The notes: generated from the sequence alone by a model not told the origin. A stretch of 64,000 nt of DNA from Caballeronia pedi (GCF_001544915.2 NZ_FCOE02000037.1:1-64000); one strand, 5' to 3'. Shown: positions 1 to 8,188, numbered from the stretch's first letter. A program made the numbers and translations.

Positions 1-174
1 GAAAATACCAATGGTCTTCTGAGGCAGTACTTCCCGAAAGGGATCGATCTGTCGGTCTACTCTCAGGCCAAACTCAATGCCGTGGCAAGAAGGCTGAACG
101 AGCGTCCACGCATGACACTGAATTCCGAAACGCCGGCTGAACGGTTCCAGAAAACTATTGCATCGATCGGTTGA
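1..174 (+). CDS. IS30-family transposase, C-terminal end (cut by window edge)
   Basis: The first 57 codons are open from the window edge to a TGA at 172-174. They encode a peptide starting ENTNGLLRQYFPKG and containing LNERPR. This is the typical end of IS30-family DDE transposases, in which the catalytic Glu lies at this ENTNG stretch. The protein would cut and join the ends of its own insertion sequence. Whether the upstream part is intact cannot be seen. The element abuts a broken PEP carboxylase fragment, so insertion or recombination at this IS probably disrupted the neighbourhood. No terminal inverted repeat could be identified. Confidence 0.85.
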   Translation, partial: ENTNGLLRQYFPKGIDLSVYSQAKLNAVARRLNERPRMTLNSETPAERFQKTIASIG

Positions 175-235
175 ATCCGCCGCCGCAAGTCGATGCTCGC
201 GAGAAGGAAGTCGAACACCTCGGCGGCGCGCGCGA

Positions 236-520
236 GAATTCAGCGGCGTCGGCGTAAGGTTTCGCGCGAATCTGCGGCGCGCCCGGCCCCGCGCTGCGCA
301 CGGCGACGACGCCTTCGCCCAGCCGAACGCGCGCGCTCGCCGCGAGCCGCGTGTAAATGCCGATGAGCGCACGCCGATACGGCTCGTCGGTGCGATGCGG
401 CGATTGATCCCGCGAGGCATCGGCGAGTGCTTTCAGCGCATCGCTCGAACCGGCGAGCAGGTTCGACACGGACAGTTCCGCGCCGAGCTTGTGCACCTCT
501 TCCAGATAGTGCTCGAAGAT
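236..520 (-). pseudogene. ppc: phosphoenolpyruvate carboxylase fragment
   Basis: About 95 codons on the minus strand read as an internal piece of PEP carboxylase. Recognisable stretches are YLEEVHKLGAELS, ALADAS, SPHRTDEPYRRALIGIYTRL and RVRLGEG, which match the middle of Burkholderia-type Ppc. The intact enzyme is over 900 residues and carboxylates PEP to oxaloacetate. Nothing of its N-terminus or of the catalytic C-terminal half is present, and the similarity stops around 236 without a stop codon. An IS30 transposase end lies immediately beside it. This is a non-functional remnant, perhaps split from, or duplicated off, a full ppc elsewhere. Confidence 0.75.
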
Positions 521-743
521 CCTTTGACAATCGGTTGGCCGATTACGAGGGCAGAGCCCACACCTGAACGTCCGACCGAAGACGCATGTGAACGGCGGCT
601 TGTAGCCGCATGCAGGCTGACGGAGTGCAGCTGACTCGTCAATTGGCAAGCACACTCCGGCTCAGGTTCGAGCTTAGTACGAACGATCTAATCAGCAGAA
701 GCAGGCCATCGCGCATGATCAGCTCGCGATCGTTCATTCCTTC

Positions 744-1298
744 ATGCAAGGCAAACCTGTCGCACCAGATGCGCGGGCAGAGCCTTACGCTCAAGTGCAG
801 GACGGACCGATCGCCGCGGTTCCGATCGGACGGCACCGGGGAGAGACGTTCGCGCTTCCGAGCAAGATAACCACGTTGGCCGGCCTCTGCCGACGTTTCG
901 ATGTCAACCTCTACAAGTATCTCGTGCTTCCCGGTGCCGAAGTCGCCCGCAAACTAAGCGACCTGCTGGTAGACATCGCCACCGTCACCGAGGAATGTGA
1001 CGTTCCGCGGCTGTACTACGGGACCATTCTCCGATCCTGGAACGCTGGCCAGTTTTCAAGGCCCGATAATATTCGAATGACGCGACTGCGAGCGCATCCG
1101 AATATTCCGGACTTCACGATAAAAGTACGGGCCGGCGAGCAGGAAGAGAAGGGTATCAACGACGAATCGAAGGGGCGCATCGTTCTTTTCTGGGGGAAAA
1201 TTACCGCGAACGGAGTTGGCTTTGCGGTTTCACGGTTGTCGTGGGGTGAGTTTGCCTTGCTACCCGAGAAATATCAAAAGCTGCTAGCCCATCGATGA
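744..1298 (+). CDS. hypothetical protein (184 aa)
   Basis: I do not recognise a family. The frame is open for 184 codons from an ATG at 744. The first 35-40 residues are low in hydrophobic residues and may be spurious. From about residue 42 (TTLAGLCRRFDVNLYKYLVLPG) to the end the composition is that of a real soluble protein, with alternating hydrophobic and charged stretches. No signal peptide, membrane segment or Cys cluster is visible. It lies between the ppc remnant and the convergent HNH endonuclease gene, inside an accessory region, so it may be island cargo. The start is uncertain and no good Shine-Dalgarno is visible. Confidence 0.45.
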   Translation: MQGKPVAPDARAEPYAQVQDGPIAAVPIGRHRGETFALPSKITTLAGLCRRFDVNLYKYLVLPGAEVARKLSDLLVDIATVTEECDVPRLYYGTILRSWNAGQFSRPDNIRMTRLRAHPNIPDFTIKVRAGEQEEKGINDESKGRIVLFWGKITANGVGFAVSRLSWGEFALLPEKYQKLLAHR

Positions 1299-1368
1299 GC
1301 GACGCTCCTCTCCGCGCGTAGACCGAGCGGCTTTCGGCGGCTAAGAAGCCGACTGTCTCGCCGCCTAC

Positions 1369-2148
1369 CTAGCCGTAATGTGCCCGCCGATGACAATTTG
1401 GGCAAAGGGCCTCCGCGTTGTCTATCGAGTCTTCTCCACCGTCTGCCAAGCGCTGGATGTGATGCACTTCAAGGAAGGGACTACCATCTACCCTTCGCCG
1501 AAACGGCGCAAGATTCCCACATTTCTCGCATCGTCCACCGGCTCTAATAAGAACGGCGGCAACCACGTCAGGGTTGCGAACAAAGGCCTCAATCGAGATT
1601 TTGACCTTTGCCGGCTTCTTCGCCGCAGCGCGTAGTCGCGCCTCCCTGGTCTCAGCACTGTCTCGCAAAGACTTTCTGACATTTCGCTCGAAGTCCGATT
1701 CCAGCGTGGCGAGCGAACTCTTGCGCTCGGTCTCTGCGACTAGCGTTGCTTCAAGAACGGCCGCGATCGCGTCATATCTCGCGTGAAGCGCGCGGGCGCT
1801 GTGCAGCGTTGGACGGGCTCCCTTCCTCTTTGCCTCGACAGATTCGTAATAGTCGATGTTTCCATGAAATGCGACGAGAGCCAAGCGCAGTCCCTGAGCA
1901 TCTCGGGCTTCATGTGTTCGTTTGAGGAACAATTCGACGGCGTCGTTGCTAAGCGCCATTTTGTAGAGTTCGCCGCGACGGAGTTTTCGGAAACCATCGA
2001 TAAACACGGCCGCGCTTCCCTCGTTTATGTTTTTCGAAGCGAGGTGGCGAATCGCTTGCGAACGTTTGATCCGTTTTTCATGGACCGCCCTCGACATCTC
2101 GAAAGCAGCTTCGATCTCGTCGATCATGTATGCGTCGCGATTGGTCAT
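1369..2148 (-). CDS. HNH endonuclease
   Basis: This 259-residue protein carries a C-terminal HNH nuclease domain. Zinc-knuckle cysteines are at C207/C210 (CEKCG) and C249/C252 (CPNCH), with the metal-binding His pair at 229-230 (LEVHHIQ) and the Asn-containing end (DNAEALCPNCH). The N-terminal 200 residues are mostly helical with a charged, coiled-coil-like segment (about 120-185) and no domain I can name. The layout resembles McrA-type modification-dependent restriction nucleases and phage or island HNH proteins. No methyltransferase gene lies beside it, so a classical type II system is unlikely. Its natural target cannot be deduced from sequence. Confidence 0.8.
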   Translation of the reverse strand: MTNRDAYMIDEIEAAFEMSRAVHEKRIKRSQAIRHLASKNINEGSAAVFIDGFRKLRRGELYKMALSNDAVELFLKRTHEARDAQGLRLALVAFHGNIDYYESVEAKRKGARPTLHSARALHARYDAIAAVLEATLVAETERKSSLATLESDFERNVRKSLRDSAETREARLRAAAKKPAKVKISIEAFVRNPDVVAAVLIRAGGRCEKCGNLAPFRRRVDGSPFLEVHHIQRLADGGEDSIDNAEALCPNCHRRAHYG

Positions 2149-2230
2149 TATGTCCGATTTGTTGAAGCGAGGACTTCCGATGCGTCTGCATTTAGCGGGG
2201 CAGAAGAAGAAATATAATCTTCCGCTTTCG

Positions 2231-2752
2231 TTAAAGCGTTGTGTCTCTTGTGCCTTTTGAGTTGGGCTGCCCCAGCTTGTTCGCTCCTTCCATCAGGATC
2301 GAAACCGCTCGTTTTGCCCCTGACATTGAGAAACGATACACCGCGAATCTCCCGTCCTGCAACGCGACCGCGATGCCAAGCGGCATCGTTGATTCGAGAA
2401 TGGAATCCATCTTGTCGGGGTCGAGAATGATCGATCGATAGTTTGTCTTCCCGTCCTGAACAACGGCCGTCTCACAACTTAGCTGGAACGGCACTGCGCC
2501 CTTCGAAGTGGAGAAAAGCGCAGGCACAGTCTGCCCTTTGTCGCAGATCGTCGACGTGATGAGGTACCAATAGCAAACCCCAGTAGCGGGTCTACAGGCT
2601 TTCGTGAGAGTTCCGCCGCTTTCGTTGATCGAGCCGGCATATAGCTGCTGACCGTCAGGAGTCGATCCGGTAATCCAATCTCCCAGCGATGCTCCGTAAG
2701 AAGCACACGGCGCTGTTAGTGCCGCAACGAGAATGGTGAACAACATTTTCAT
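2231..2752 (-). CDS. secreted protein of unknown function
   Basis: The 173-residue product begins with a clear Sec signal peptide (MKMLFTILVAALTAPCASYG, cleavage likely after residue 20). The mature part contains four cysteines in the middle (around TKACRPATGVCYW, STICDKGQ and QLSCETA), which could form two periplasmic disulfides. The pattern is reminiscent of small periplasmic proteins of the IalB type, but the match is not good enough to name it. It stands alone between the HNH gene, on the same strand with an 82-bp gap, and a divergent secreted protein gene. I cannot assign a function. Confidence 0.6.
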   Translation of the reverse strand: MKMLFTILVAALTAPCASYGASLGDWITGSTPDGQQLYAGSINESGGTLTKACRPATGVCYWYLITSTICDKGQTVPALFSTSKGAVPFQLSCETAVVQDGKTNYRSIILDPDKMDSILESTMPLGIAVALQDGRFAVYRFSMSGAKRAVSILMEGANKLGQPNSKGTRDTTL

Positions 2753-2989
2753 CGGTCCCTCTGCTTATCGTCCGATCGACGACCTACCCCGCTGGCCATG
2801 CCGATCGATTTTCTCGGCTTACTGACGGAATAACGGCAGAGCAGGTCAAAACTGAAGTGCGCTCGTGGAAAAGCACGTGCACGCTGCCATCCGCGCGCAG
2901 TTGCTACGTCCCGGAGAATTTGCCTGCCTCGCACACCAGGCTAAAGACTAGGATCGGCCAGGCCGTAAATACTGGCTTTGGGGAAACCG

Positions 2990-3325
2990 ATGGGTGCCCG
3001 ACGAAGAGTATCGATATTGTCGGCGGCGGTTTTTATCTCGCTGCTTTCCACTGAGGCCTCTGCCTATAAGACGTTTGGCGACAGGTCGTGCGGGCAGTGG
3101 TTGAGCCGTTCCTCGAACGGTTTCGAAGAAACCGCCGTGCAAGGATGGCTCATGGGTTACATGACAGGTCTGGCGACAGCGACGACCAGTATCGATCTCC
3201 TAGCATCTACAGATGCTCCATCCGTTATGGCGTGGGTGGATAACTACTGCCGAGCGAACCCGCTGAACAAGATAACTGATGCGGGTGTCAAACTTGGAGA
3301 TGTGCTGCTTAAGCGTTCGCGATAG
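2990..3325 (+). CDS. small secreted protein (Rap1a/HdeA-like layout)
   Basis: I chose the ATG at 2990 because GGGGAAA precedes it closely. A TTG at 2978 would add four residues. The 111-residue product has a signal peptide ending near TEASA, then a compact mature domain with two cysteines (RSCGQW and DNYCRANP) and a central WLMGYMTGLA helix. Two cysteines around a helical GY-x-G core recall the Rap1a/Tai and HdeA-like small periplasmic families, but this is only a resemblance. It is divergent from the secreted protein at 2231-2752. No antibacterial effector gene that would make it an immunity protein is visible nearby. Confidence 0.6.
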   Translation: MGARRRVSILSAAVFISLLSTEASAYKTFGDRSCGQWLSRSSNGFEETAVQGWLMGYMTGLATATTSIDLLASTDAPSVMAWVDNYCRANPLNKITDAGVKLGDVLLKRSR

Positions 3326-3411
3326 GGTGTTTTGCGTACTATCGCGGAAACGCCGAGACTCGGGAGCGCAGCAACCGATGAGCAATCCTCTGACCCTTGG
3401 ATTTTTGCCGA

Positions 3412-4107
3412 ATGCCCTTCAAGCAGAGGCTTACATTGACGATGGTATGGTTCCGTCAGATTCGCAACTGGAGCCTTGGCTTCGCCGCCTTCGTGATTGC
3501 AATAGTTCCCGTCGTCGGTACGTTCGTTTGGATCGCAGCGAGCCACGGAGCTGAGAAGCAGGTCCGCTTCGCTGGCTTGTTCCTGAACATCCTGGGTCTC
3601 GCGTTTGTAGCGATCGGCGTGGCCAGCACCAGACGAAAATTCGATCAGCCGTCGATCTTTGTTCGTCCGTGGCGTTTCTTTAAATCTTTCCCTAGCTTCC
3701 CGCAGCCCATCACGGGGGTCGTGCGTGGGAGCTTGGCTGGCGCAACGGGAAAGGCTAGAGGCTTCGTTGTGCCTTCAGTGAAAGGACTCACAGTCGAGCA
3801 GCGCCTAGAACGGTTAGAGAAGACTGTGCTGGATCTTTCGATTGACGCTTCCACGGCGCGAGATGAGATCGATCAGAAATTCGCAGAGCAAATGGCCTCT
3901 CTCCAACAGGAGCGATCTGAGAGGAAGGATGGCGAAAGCTCGATTCGACGCGAGCTAGAAGCATCTGCAACCGGCGGCCTGGATCAGGCGCTCTATGGCG
4001 TGCTGTGGCTTTTCTTCGGAAGCATCTACACGACGGTTCCAGTCGAGCTTTGTAATGGGCTGCAAAGTTGGCTGCGTTGGTGGCCAGCAGCGAACTGTGG
4101 AGCGTAA
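3412..4107 (+). CDS. membrane protein with coiled coil, unknown function
   Basis: The product has about 231 residues. Two hydrophobic segments lie near the N-terminus (around LGFAAFVIAIVPVVGTFVW and LFLNILGLAFVAIGVA). They are followed by a basic loop, a charged coiled-coil region of about 60 residues (VEQRLERLEKTVLDL to REL), and a C-terminal hydrophobic segment (YGVLWLFFGSIYTTVPVEL). This suggests an inner-membrane protein with a cytoplasmic coiled coil. I recognise no family. The start is ambiguous: TTG 3397, ATG 3412 and ATG 3442 are all in frame, and none has a convincing Shine-Dalgarno. Confidence 0.5.
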   Translation: MPFKQRLTLTMVWFRQIRNWSLGFAAFVIAIVPVVGTFVWIAASHGAEKQVRFAGLFLNILGLAFVAIGVASTRRKFDQPSIFVRPWRFFKSFPSFPQPITGVVRGSLAGATGKARGFVVPSVKGLTVEQRLERLEKTVLDLSIDASTARDEIDQKFAEQMASLQQERSERKDGESSIRRELEASATGGLDQALYGVLWLFFGSIYTTVPVELCNGLQSWLRWWPAANCGA

Positions 4108-4220
4108 TTCGGAATCCCGGCGGAGGGCTCGCGGTAGCAGAAAAAAGCCCGTCGCTCGGACGGGCCAATATTTGAGAGGTCGGGCGCGATTCACTGCGCT
4201 CACTCGTATCTGCCGCGAGT

Positions 4221-4379
4221 TCAGTGCCGCTTCTCGTAGTGATCGCCCGTACGGGCGTTCTTGTAGTGACCGCCTTTGTGCGATGAGCCATGGCCGCCGA
4301 CATAGTGGCCGCCACGCGCCTCCGCGATAGCTGGAACGATGAACGACGCGCAGATCAGCGCGGCGATGATTTTCTTCAT
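4221..4379 (-). CDS. small secreted Gly/His-rich protein (52 aa)
   Basis: The start at 4379 follows AGGGGAG seven bases away. The product is a signal peptide (MKKIIAALICASFIVPAIAEA) plus a mature tail of about 30 residues rich in Gly, His, Lys and Tyr (GGHYVGGHGSSHKGGHY, then ARTGDHYEKRH). Peptides of this kind are common in Burkholderiaceae genomes and have no known function. The histidines could bind metal, which is inference only. An in-frame extension upstream to 4562 lacks any signal-peptide logic and is not used. Confidence 0.65.
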   Translation of the reverse strand: MKKIIAALICASFIVPAIAEARGGHYVGGHGSSHKGGHYKNARTGDHYEKRH

Positions 4380-4847
4380 GAATGCTCCCCTGTTGAGCGA
4401 TCGCGCCGCTGGCATAAGCGACAGACGCGATGTCGGCATACAGGCGGAACCGCTTGATTGGTGAAAACCATTAAAACTTAACGGGTTGAATTTGACGGTG
4501 CGTTTCACGCGGATCAATCGCCAATCCCTCGCGTTCGGTTGGCTCCAACTCATCAAGTCCAATGCGCGTTAGCTGAAAGTGTTCGTCCTGAAAACGCCTG
4601 GTTCCAATGCCTATTTTTTAGGCGAACTGGACAGACTCGCCGCCGCGTTTCCTTACGCGACCGGGGTCGAGGTAGAACTTTTGAATTTTTAATTTCGCGG
4701 GTGTGAAAATTTGACGGAACGGTATGTTCTTAGTCGGAACTTTGTAGATTTCCGCATTCCCCTCCCCTTGGGCGCAGCCCACTGATCGCGGCCATCAGGG
4801 GCGCAACGCAGTTGAGGTCAACGCGCTAAGAAAGCGTGGCGACTGCA
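4380..4847. other. non-coding gap with AT-rich part
   Basis: I see no gene here. The left part is the upstream region of the Gly/His-rich protein. The right part (about 4670-4770) is AT-rich and holds copy 1 of the repeat at 4706-4767. No terminator with a clear U-tract was found. Confidence 0.5.
4706..4767 (+). repeat. imperfect direct repeat, copy 1
   Basis: This copy aligns without gaps to 5632-5694 at a constant offset of 926 bases. The shared core is AAAATT(T/C)GACGGAACGGT, and the shared right end is CTCCCC. The two copies bracket the terminase small subunit and the 68-residue gene. Function unknown. Confidence 0.6.
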
Positions 4848-5054
4848 TTAATTTATTGTCTTGGCATCGCCGAGCGCTTCGTGAAGCTTCTTTCCACTTG
4901 TCTCCAAAACCTCGACTACAGCGTCAGACATCTCGCGCAAAGGCGCCTGTCTGATGTCCTCGGCGGCCGTGAGCATCACGCTTGCGCCCTCCATTGAGAC
5001 GATTGCGTAATTGACGAGTGCGCGCAACCGTGCAATCTCTTGTTCTTGATCCAT
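4848..5054 (-). CDS. small helical protein, downstream partner of terminase small subunit
   Basis: The 68-residue product begins MDQEQEIARLRALVNYAIV. It is predicted to be helical and largely soluble, with no Cys, signal peptide or membrane segment. It starts only three bases after the stop of the terminase small-subunit gene, so the two are surely co-transcribed and probably translationally coupled. Small genes in this position are common in phage packaging modules. I do not recognise the family, and a role in DNA packaging is inferred only from the neighbour. Confidence 0.55.
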   Translation of the reverse strand: MDQEQEIARLRALVNYAIVSMEGASVMLTAAEDIRQAPLREMSDAVVEVLETSGKKLHEALGDAKTIN

Positions 5055-5057
5055 GGT

Positions 5058-5444
5058 CTATCCAAGCAATTGAGCGAACGGGTTGTCACCGTTCTTTTTC
5101 CCGCCGCCCGCCACCTTCGATCTATCGGCGGGCGACATGCCGAACTTTCCGAGCATGGCCTCCAGGCGGGCCAGCTTAGCGGCCGTGAAGTCCGCCCAGT
5201 TGACGCGCGAATCGGCTAGCAGCCGCGCGGCGAGCTCAACCGTAATGCGGTCAGAGCCAGTGAGCACGTCCCGCGGCGCGCCGCTCGCGATGTCGTTCCA
5301 TGCGGCAAGCTCGGCGCCAGAAAAATGTGCGGGAGGATCTCCGAGCGGACCGGAAACGTCGGGCTCTTCGCGCCGCCGGTTCGGGTTCCGTTTGTACGAG
5401 CCGCGCATCTCCAAGACTTTGGCTGGCGTGCGGGGACGTGCCAT
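5058..5444 (-). CDS. phage terminase small subunit (P27-like)
   Basis: I start at the ATG at 5444 because GGAGAGG sits just upstream. An in-frame ATG at 5462 would add MEGEVV. The 128-residue product begins MARPRTPAKVLEMRGSYK and has RREEP, PPAHFSGAELAAWNDI, a helical middle (ITVELAARLLAD) and a tail with LGKFGMSPADRSKV. These are hallmarks of P27-family terminase small subunits, which recognise packaging sites on phage DNA. No large terminase, portal, capsid or integrase gene lies in the window, so this is a stranded packaging gene. Either it is a prophage relic or it belongs to a phage-parasitising island, some of which carry their own small terminase. Confidence 0.8.
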   Translation of the reverse strand: MARPRTPAKVLEMRGSYKRNPNRRREEPDVSGPLGDPPAHFSGAELAAWNDIASGAPRDVLTGSDRITVELAARLLADSRVNWADFTAAKLARLEAMLGKFGMSPADRSKVAGGGKKNGDNPFAQLLG

Positions 5445-5631
5445 GACTACCTCTCCCTCCAAATGCGCGCGATGTCGCGCTGTATTAGCCTACTGACCTG
5501 ACGCTCGCGCGAGCAAGTTTTTTCAATTCTTTCTGCCTAATTTTTGAGCAAATTCGTTGAAAACTAAAAGCACTTCTTATTCTAATCAAAGATTTATGAG
5601 TAACGATTCAAACTAGAATTTTGTGGACGTA

Positions 5632-5694
5632 AAAATTCGACGGAACGGTCGGTCCCTAGCCAATTCGACCCAGACTTTTCACCCCCCCTCCCCC
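5632..5694 (+). repeat. imperfect direct repeat, copy 2
   Basis: This is the partner of 4706-4767 at a constant offset of 926 bases. It lies about 190 bases upstream of the terminase small-subunit start, where packaging (cos/pac) sites are often found, but no such site can be proven from sequence. Confidence 0.6.
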
Positions 5695-5908
5695 GGTATG
5701 TTTCGTCGCACCAACGCCGTCGCAAACTAGAACCCGTGTGGTCTTCTGATTGCCGCCATTAAGCGCGCTTCATACCATTCTCCCGTTCGAACCTTTGATA
5801 CGACCCGTGTGCGTCGTCCGCTGCGTCATTGCCGGACCAGCGGCCGAAGCCAGCAGCAAGAAAGGCGTTGGCGTCCTGCCGATAACATGCCTGTTAGAAA
5901 CAGACAAT

Positions 5909-5950
5909 TTGACTGCGGTCAATGTTTTCGAGTCTGTTCTACTGTCGAAT
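5909..5950 (+). promoter_or_regulatory. FNR-type box and -10 upstream of chemoreceptor 1
   Basis: TTGACTGCGGTCAA at 5909-5922 is a perfect inverted repeat that fits the FNR/CRP-family consensus in 8 of 10 positions (C and G in place of the inner T and A). A possible -10, TCGAAT, lies at 5945-5950. This gives a start near 5957 with the box centred at -41.5, the class II position. The same spacing occurs before flhD and chemoreceptor 2. Confidence 0.5.
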
Positions 5951-6096
5951 CGCTTCGATCAACCGAAATATAGTTCGAGACTGTGCGGATTGGTATCCAC
6001 AGCGCTCGCTGCCTGTCCCGACGGGCTCACGACCAAATCACCATCGCGAAGCCGTTCTGTAAGCCGGCGATGTGTTTATCTATCGAAGGATTTCCG

Positions 6097-7806
6097 ATGT
6101 CGCAGTTCTTCTCTTCCATAAAATCCAGAATCATTCTGGTTCTAACAATCAGCATGCTCATCACAATTCTCGTGGGTGGAGCAGGGCTGTTTGGCATGTC
6201 GAGTTTAAGTGGCTCCATGCAGGACACGTATCGCGGAAATATCGTTCCGATCACGCGCGTGGCGAAGGTACGCGCCGCGATGATGAATATGCGCCTCGCG
6301 CTGTGGAGAATGCAGGCACAGCAAATCAAGGATCTGGTCCCGAAGGTTCGGGAATTCCAATCGCAGATGGACAGCGACTGGAAGAGCTATTACACGGGCG
6401 GTGAGATCACCAGTACGTCCGAGCAGGCGATCGCCGACAAGATCAACGCGATGATTCCCCGATTCGAAGCCGCGGTGGCGCAAGAACTTCCGCTCATCGA
6501 GGCCGGCGATTTTGCCGCGGCAGGCAGACTGCAAACGGAAACCGTGTTCCCGATGGGCAACGCGCTTTCTGATCTGATCGGCGACGACTTCGAGAATAAT
6601 GCCGATCAGGCACGGGATGCATCGGCGGCGGGCGTGGCGCAAGCGGCACGCCTTACGTGGATCAACCTGACCTTGATTCTGATCGGCGCGGCGGCTCTAA
6701 CGGCATCGACTGTCTATCTCGTCAGAGTCATCACGGTTCCACTGAACAATACTGTCAGGATCGCGAGCGATATTTCGGAAGGTCGTCTCGATGGCCGGAT
6801 CGTAGCGAAGGCTCAAGGCGAATTCGGCCGCTTGCTGGACGCCATGAAGACGATGAACGAGACCCTCGCCGGAACGGTGCGAGGCATTCGCGATTCGAGC
6901 GAGTCCGTCAATGTGGCTGCGGCACAGATCGCGGCGGGCAATCAGGACCTGTCGGCGCGCACTGAAGAGCAGGCGTCGTCCCTCGAGCAAACCGCGGCGA
7001 GCATGACACAGCTCACCGAAACCGTTCGTCAGAACGCCGACAACGCGCGCCAGGCGAATTCGCTCGCCAACAATGCACGCGAAATGACGGATGCGGGCAG
7101 CGCGGCGGTCCAATCCATGGTTGCCACGATCAAGGAAATCAGCGCGGACTCCAGCCAGATTGCTGAAATCACCGGCATGATTGAAGGCATCGCCTTCCAG
7201 ACCAATATCCTCGCGCTGAACGCGGCTGTGGAAGCGGCGCGTGCCGGCGAGCAGGGCCGCGGGTTCGCGGTAGTGGCGGGCGAAGTGCGTACACTGGCGC
7301 AGCGCGCGTCGGTGGCGGCCAAGGAGATCAAGGAGCTTATCGAGGCTTCGGCGAAGAAAGTGCACCGAGGCGCAGAACAGGCCGGTGTCGTCAGCGGCAA
7401 CATGGATCAGGTTAGTCATGCGATAGGTCGGGTATCCGATATCGTCGGCGAGATCACTGCAGCATCGGACGAGCAAAGCAGGGGCATCGAACAGGTCCAT
7501 GCGGCGATCACGCAGATCGACGAGGTGACGCAGCAAAACGCCGCCCTGGTCGAAGAAGCGGCTGCTGCCGCACAATCGCTGCAGGAACAGGCCGACCGGA
7601 TGAAATCGGATATGGGTTTCTTCCGACTCGATGGCGACACATCCGCAATCACGCGGAAAGCGGCTGTCCCCTCGCCTGTCAGGAAACTGCCGGCCGCATC
7701 GATTGCGAAGCCCCGGAAGGCGATGTCGTCCGGCAGCACGAAGGCAATCGATCCTTCTGCATCGGCCCCGCTATCCGCCGACGAACCCGAATGGCAAACC
7801 TTCTGA
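6097..7806 (+). CDS. methyl-accepting chemotaxis protein with C-terminal pentapeptide
   Basis: The ATG at 6097 follows AAGGA by six bases. The 569-residue receptor has a first membrane helix (about 11-31), a periplasmic four-helix-bundle sensor of the Tar type (about 35-185), a second membrane helix (about 187-210), a HAMP domain, and a long cytoplasmic signalling coiled coil. The coil contains the conserved hairpin tip, recognisable at FQTNILALNAAVEAARAGEQ. It senses an unknown signal and controls CheA through CheW. The last five residues are EWQTF, which fit the xWxxF tether that binds CheR and CheB in high-abundance receptors. The next gene starts 16 bases downstream. An FNR-like box lies upstream, so expression may depend on oxygen. 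Confidence 0.93.
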   Translation: MSQFFSSIKSRIILVLTISMLITILVGGAGLFGMSSLSGSMQDTYRGNIVPITRVAKVRAAMMNMRLALWRMQAQQIKDLVPKVREFQSQMDSDWKSYYTGGEITSTSEQAIADKINAMIPRFEAAVAQELPLIEAGDFAAAGRLQTETVFPMGNALSDLIGDDFENNADQARDASAAGVAQAARLTWINLTLILIGAAALTASTVYLVRVITVPLNNTVRIASDISEGRLDGRIVAKAQGEFGRLLDAMKTMNETLAGTVRGIRDSSESVNVAAAQIAAGNQDLSARTEEQASSLEQTAASMTQLTETVRQNADNARQANSLANNAREMTDAGSAAVQSMVATIKEISADSSQIAEITGMIEGIAFQTNILALNAAVEAARAGEQGRGFAVVAGEVRTLAQRASVAAKEIKELIEASAKKVHRGAEQAGVVSGNMDQVSHAIGRVSDIVGEITAASDEQSRGIEQVHAAITQIDEVTQQNAALVEEAAAAAQSLQEQADRMKSDMGFFRLDGDTSAITRKAAVPSPVRKLPAASIAKPRKAMSSGSTKAIDPSASAPLSADEPEWQTF

Positions 7807-7822
7807 TCCCAAGGAACAAGGC

Positions 7823-8188
7823 ATGAATGCATCTTTGCAAGTCAACTCTCGCCCTCAAGCCGTGGTTCTGCACGCCACAGAAGATATGGATTCACTGACG
7901 CAGTGCGAATCGGCCAGTCCCGCTCTTCGGGCTCACATGAAACCCGAAGATCTGGTCGTATCGCTTGGCAACAGCTACATCCAGTCGACAGCCCAGCTCG
8001 TCGTCACGCGGGAAATCGCTCAGGTGTTGATCGCATTGACGCCGCAGGAGCAGCGAACCCAGGCGGAGGCGCTATTTAAGGAACGCATGGAAAGGATTCT
8101 CGCGCTCGGCGACGACTGTCCCATGCCGAAAGCGTTTCAGGACGAACTGCTGGTCGAAGTGCGCAAGTGCCTGAACGCGCTTCGATGA
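7823..8188 (+). CDS. small chemoreceptor-linked protein (paralogue of 14101-14439)
   Basis: The 121-residue soluble protein starts 16 bases after the chemoreceptor stop, with AAGGA upstream. Its last 75 residues align with the gene after the other chemoreceptor in this window. Shared pattern: GN, V-x-RE-x2-Q-x-L, P-x3-R, F-x2-R-x-ER-x-L, DD-x3-P, Q-x3-L-x-E, L-x2-L. It is predicted all-helical and has no signal or membrane segment. Because each copy follows a receptor gene, it is probably an adaptor, modulator or assembly factor of those receptors. No named family comes to mind. Its stop overlaps the next start (ATGA), so the three genes form one operon. Confidence 0.75.
   Translation: MNASLQVNSRPQAVVLHATEDMDSLTQCESASPALRAHMKPEDLVVSLGNSYIQSTAQLVVTREIAQVLIALTPQEQRTQAEALFKERMERILALGDDCPMPKAFQDELLVEVRKCLNALR

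Larger units (their letters stand above)
5445..6096. other. AT-rich intergenic region between phage remnant and chemoreceptor
   Basis: No gene is supported. The left half (about 5510-5640) is strongly AT-rich and contains repeat copy 2. The right half is the upstream region of the chemoreceptor, with an FNR-like box at 5909-5922. This seems to be the boundary between the accessory segment and the signalling island. Confidence 0.5.

Noticed and set aside
744..1298. Part of the ppc remnant or of the IS element
   Set aside because: Neither the frame nor the sequence resembles PEP carboxylase or a transposase, so it is kept as a separate hypothetical gene.
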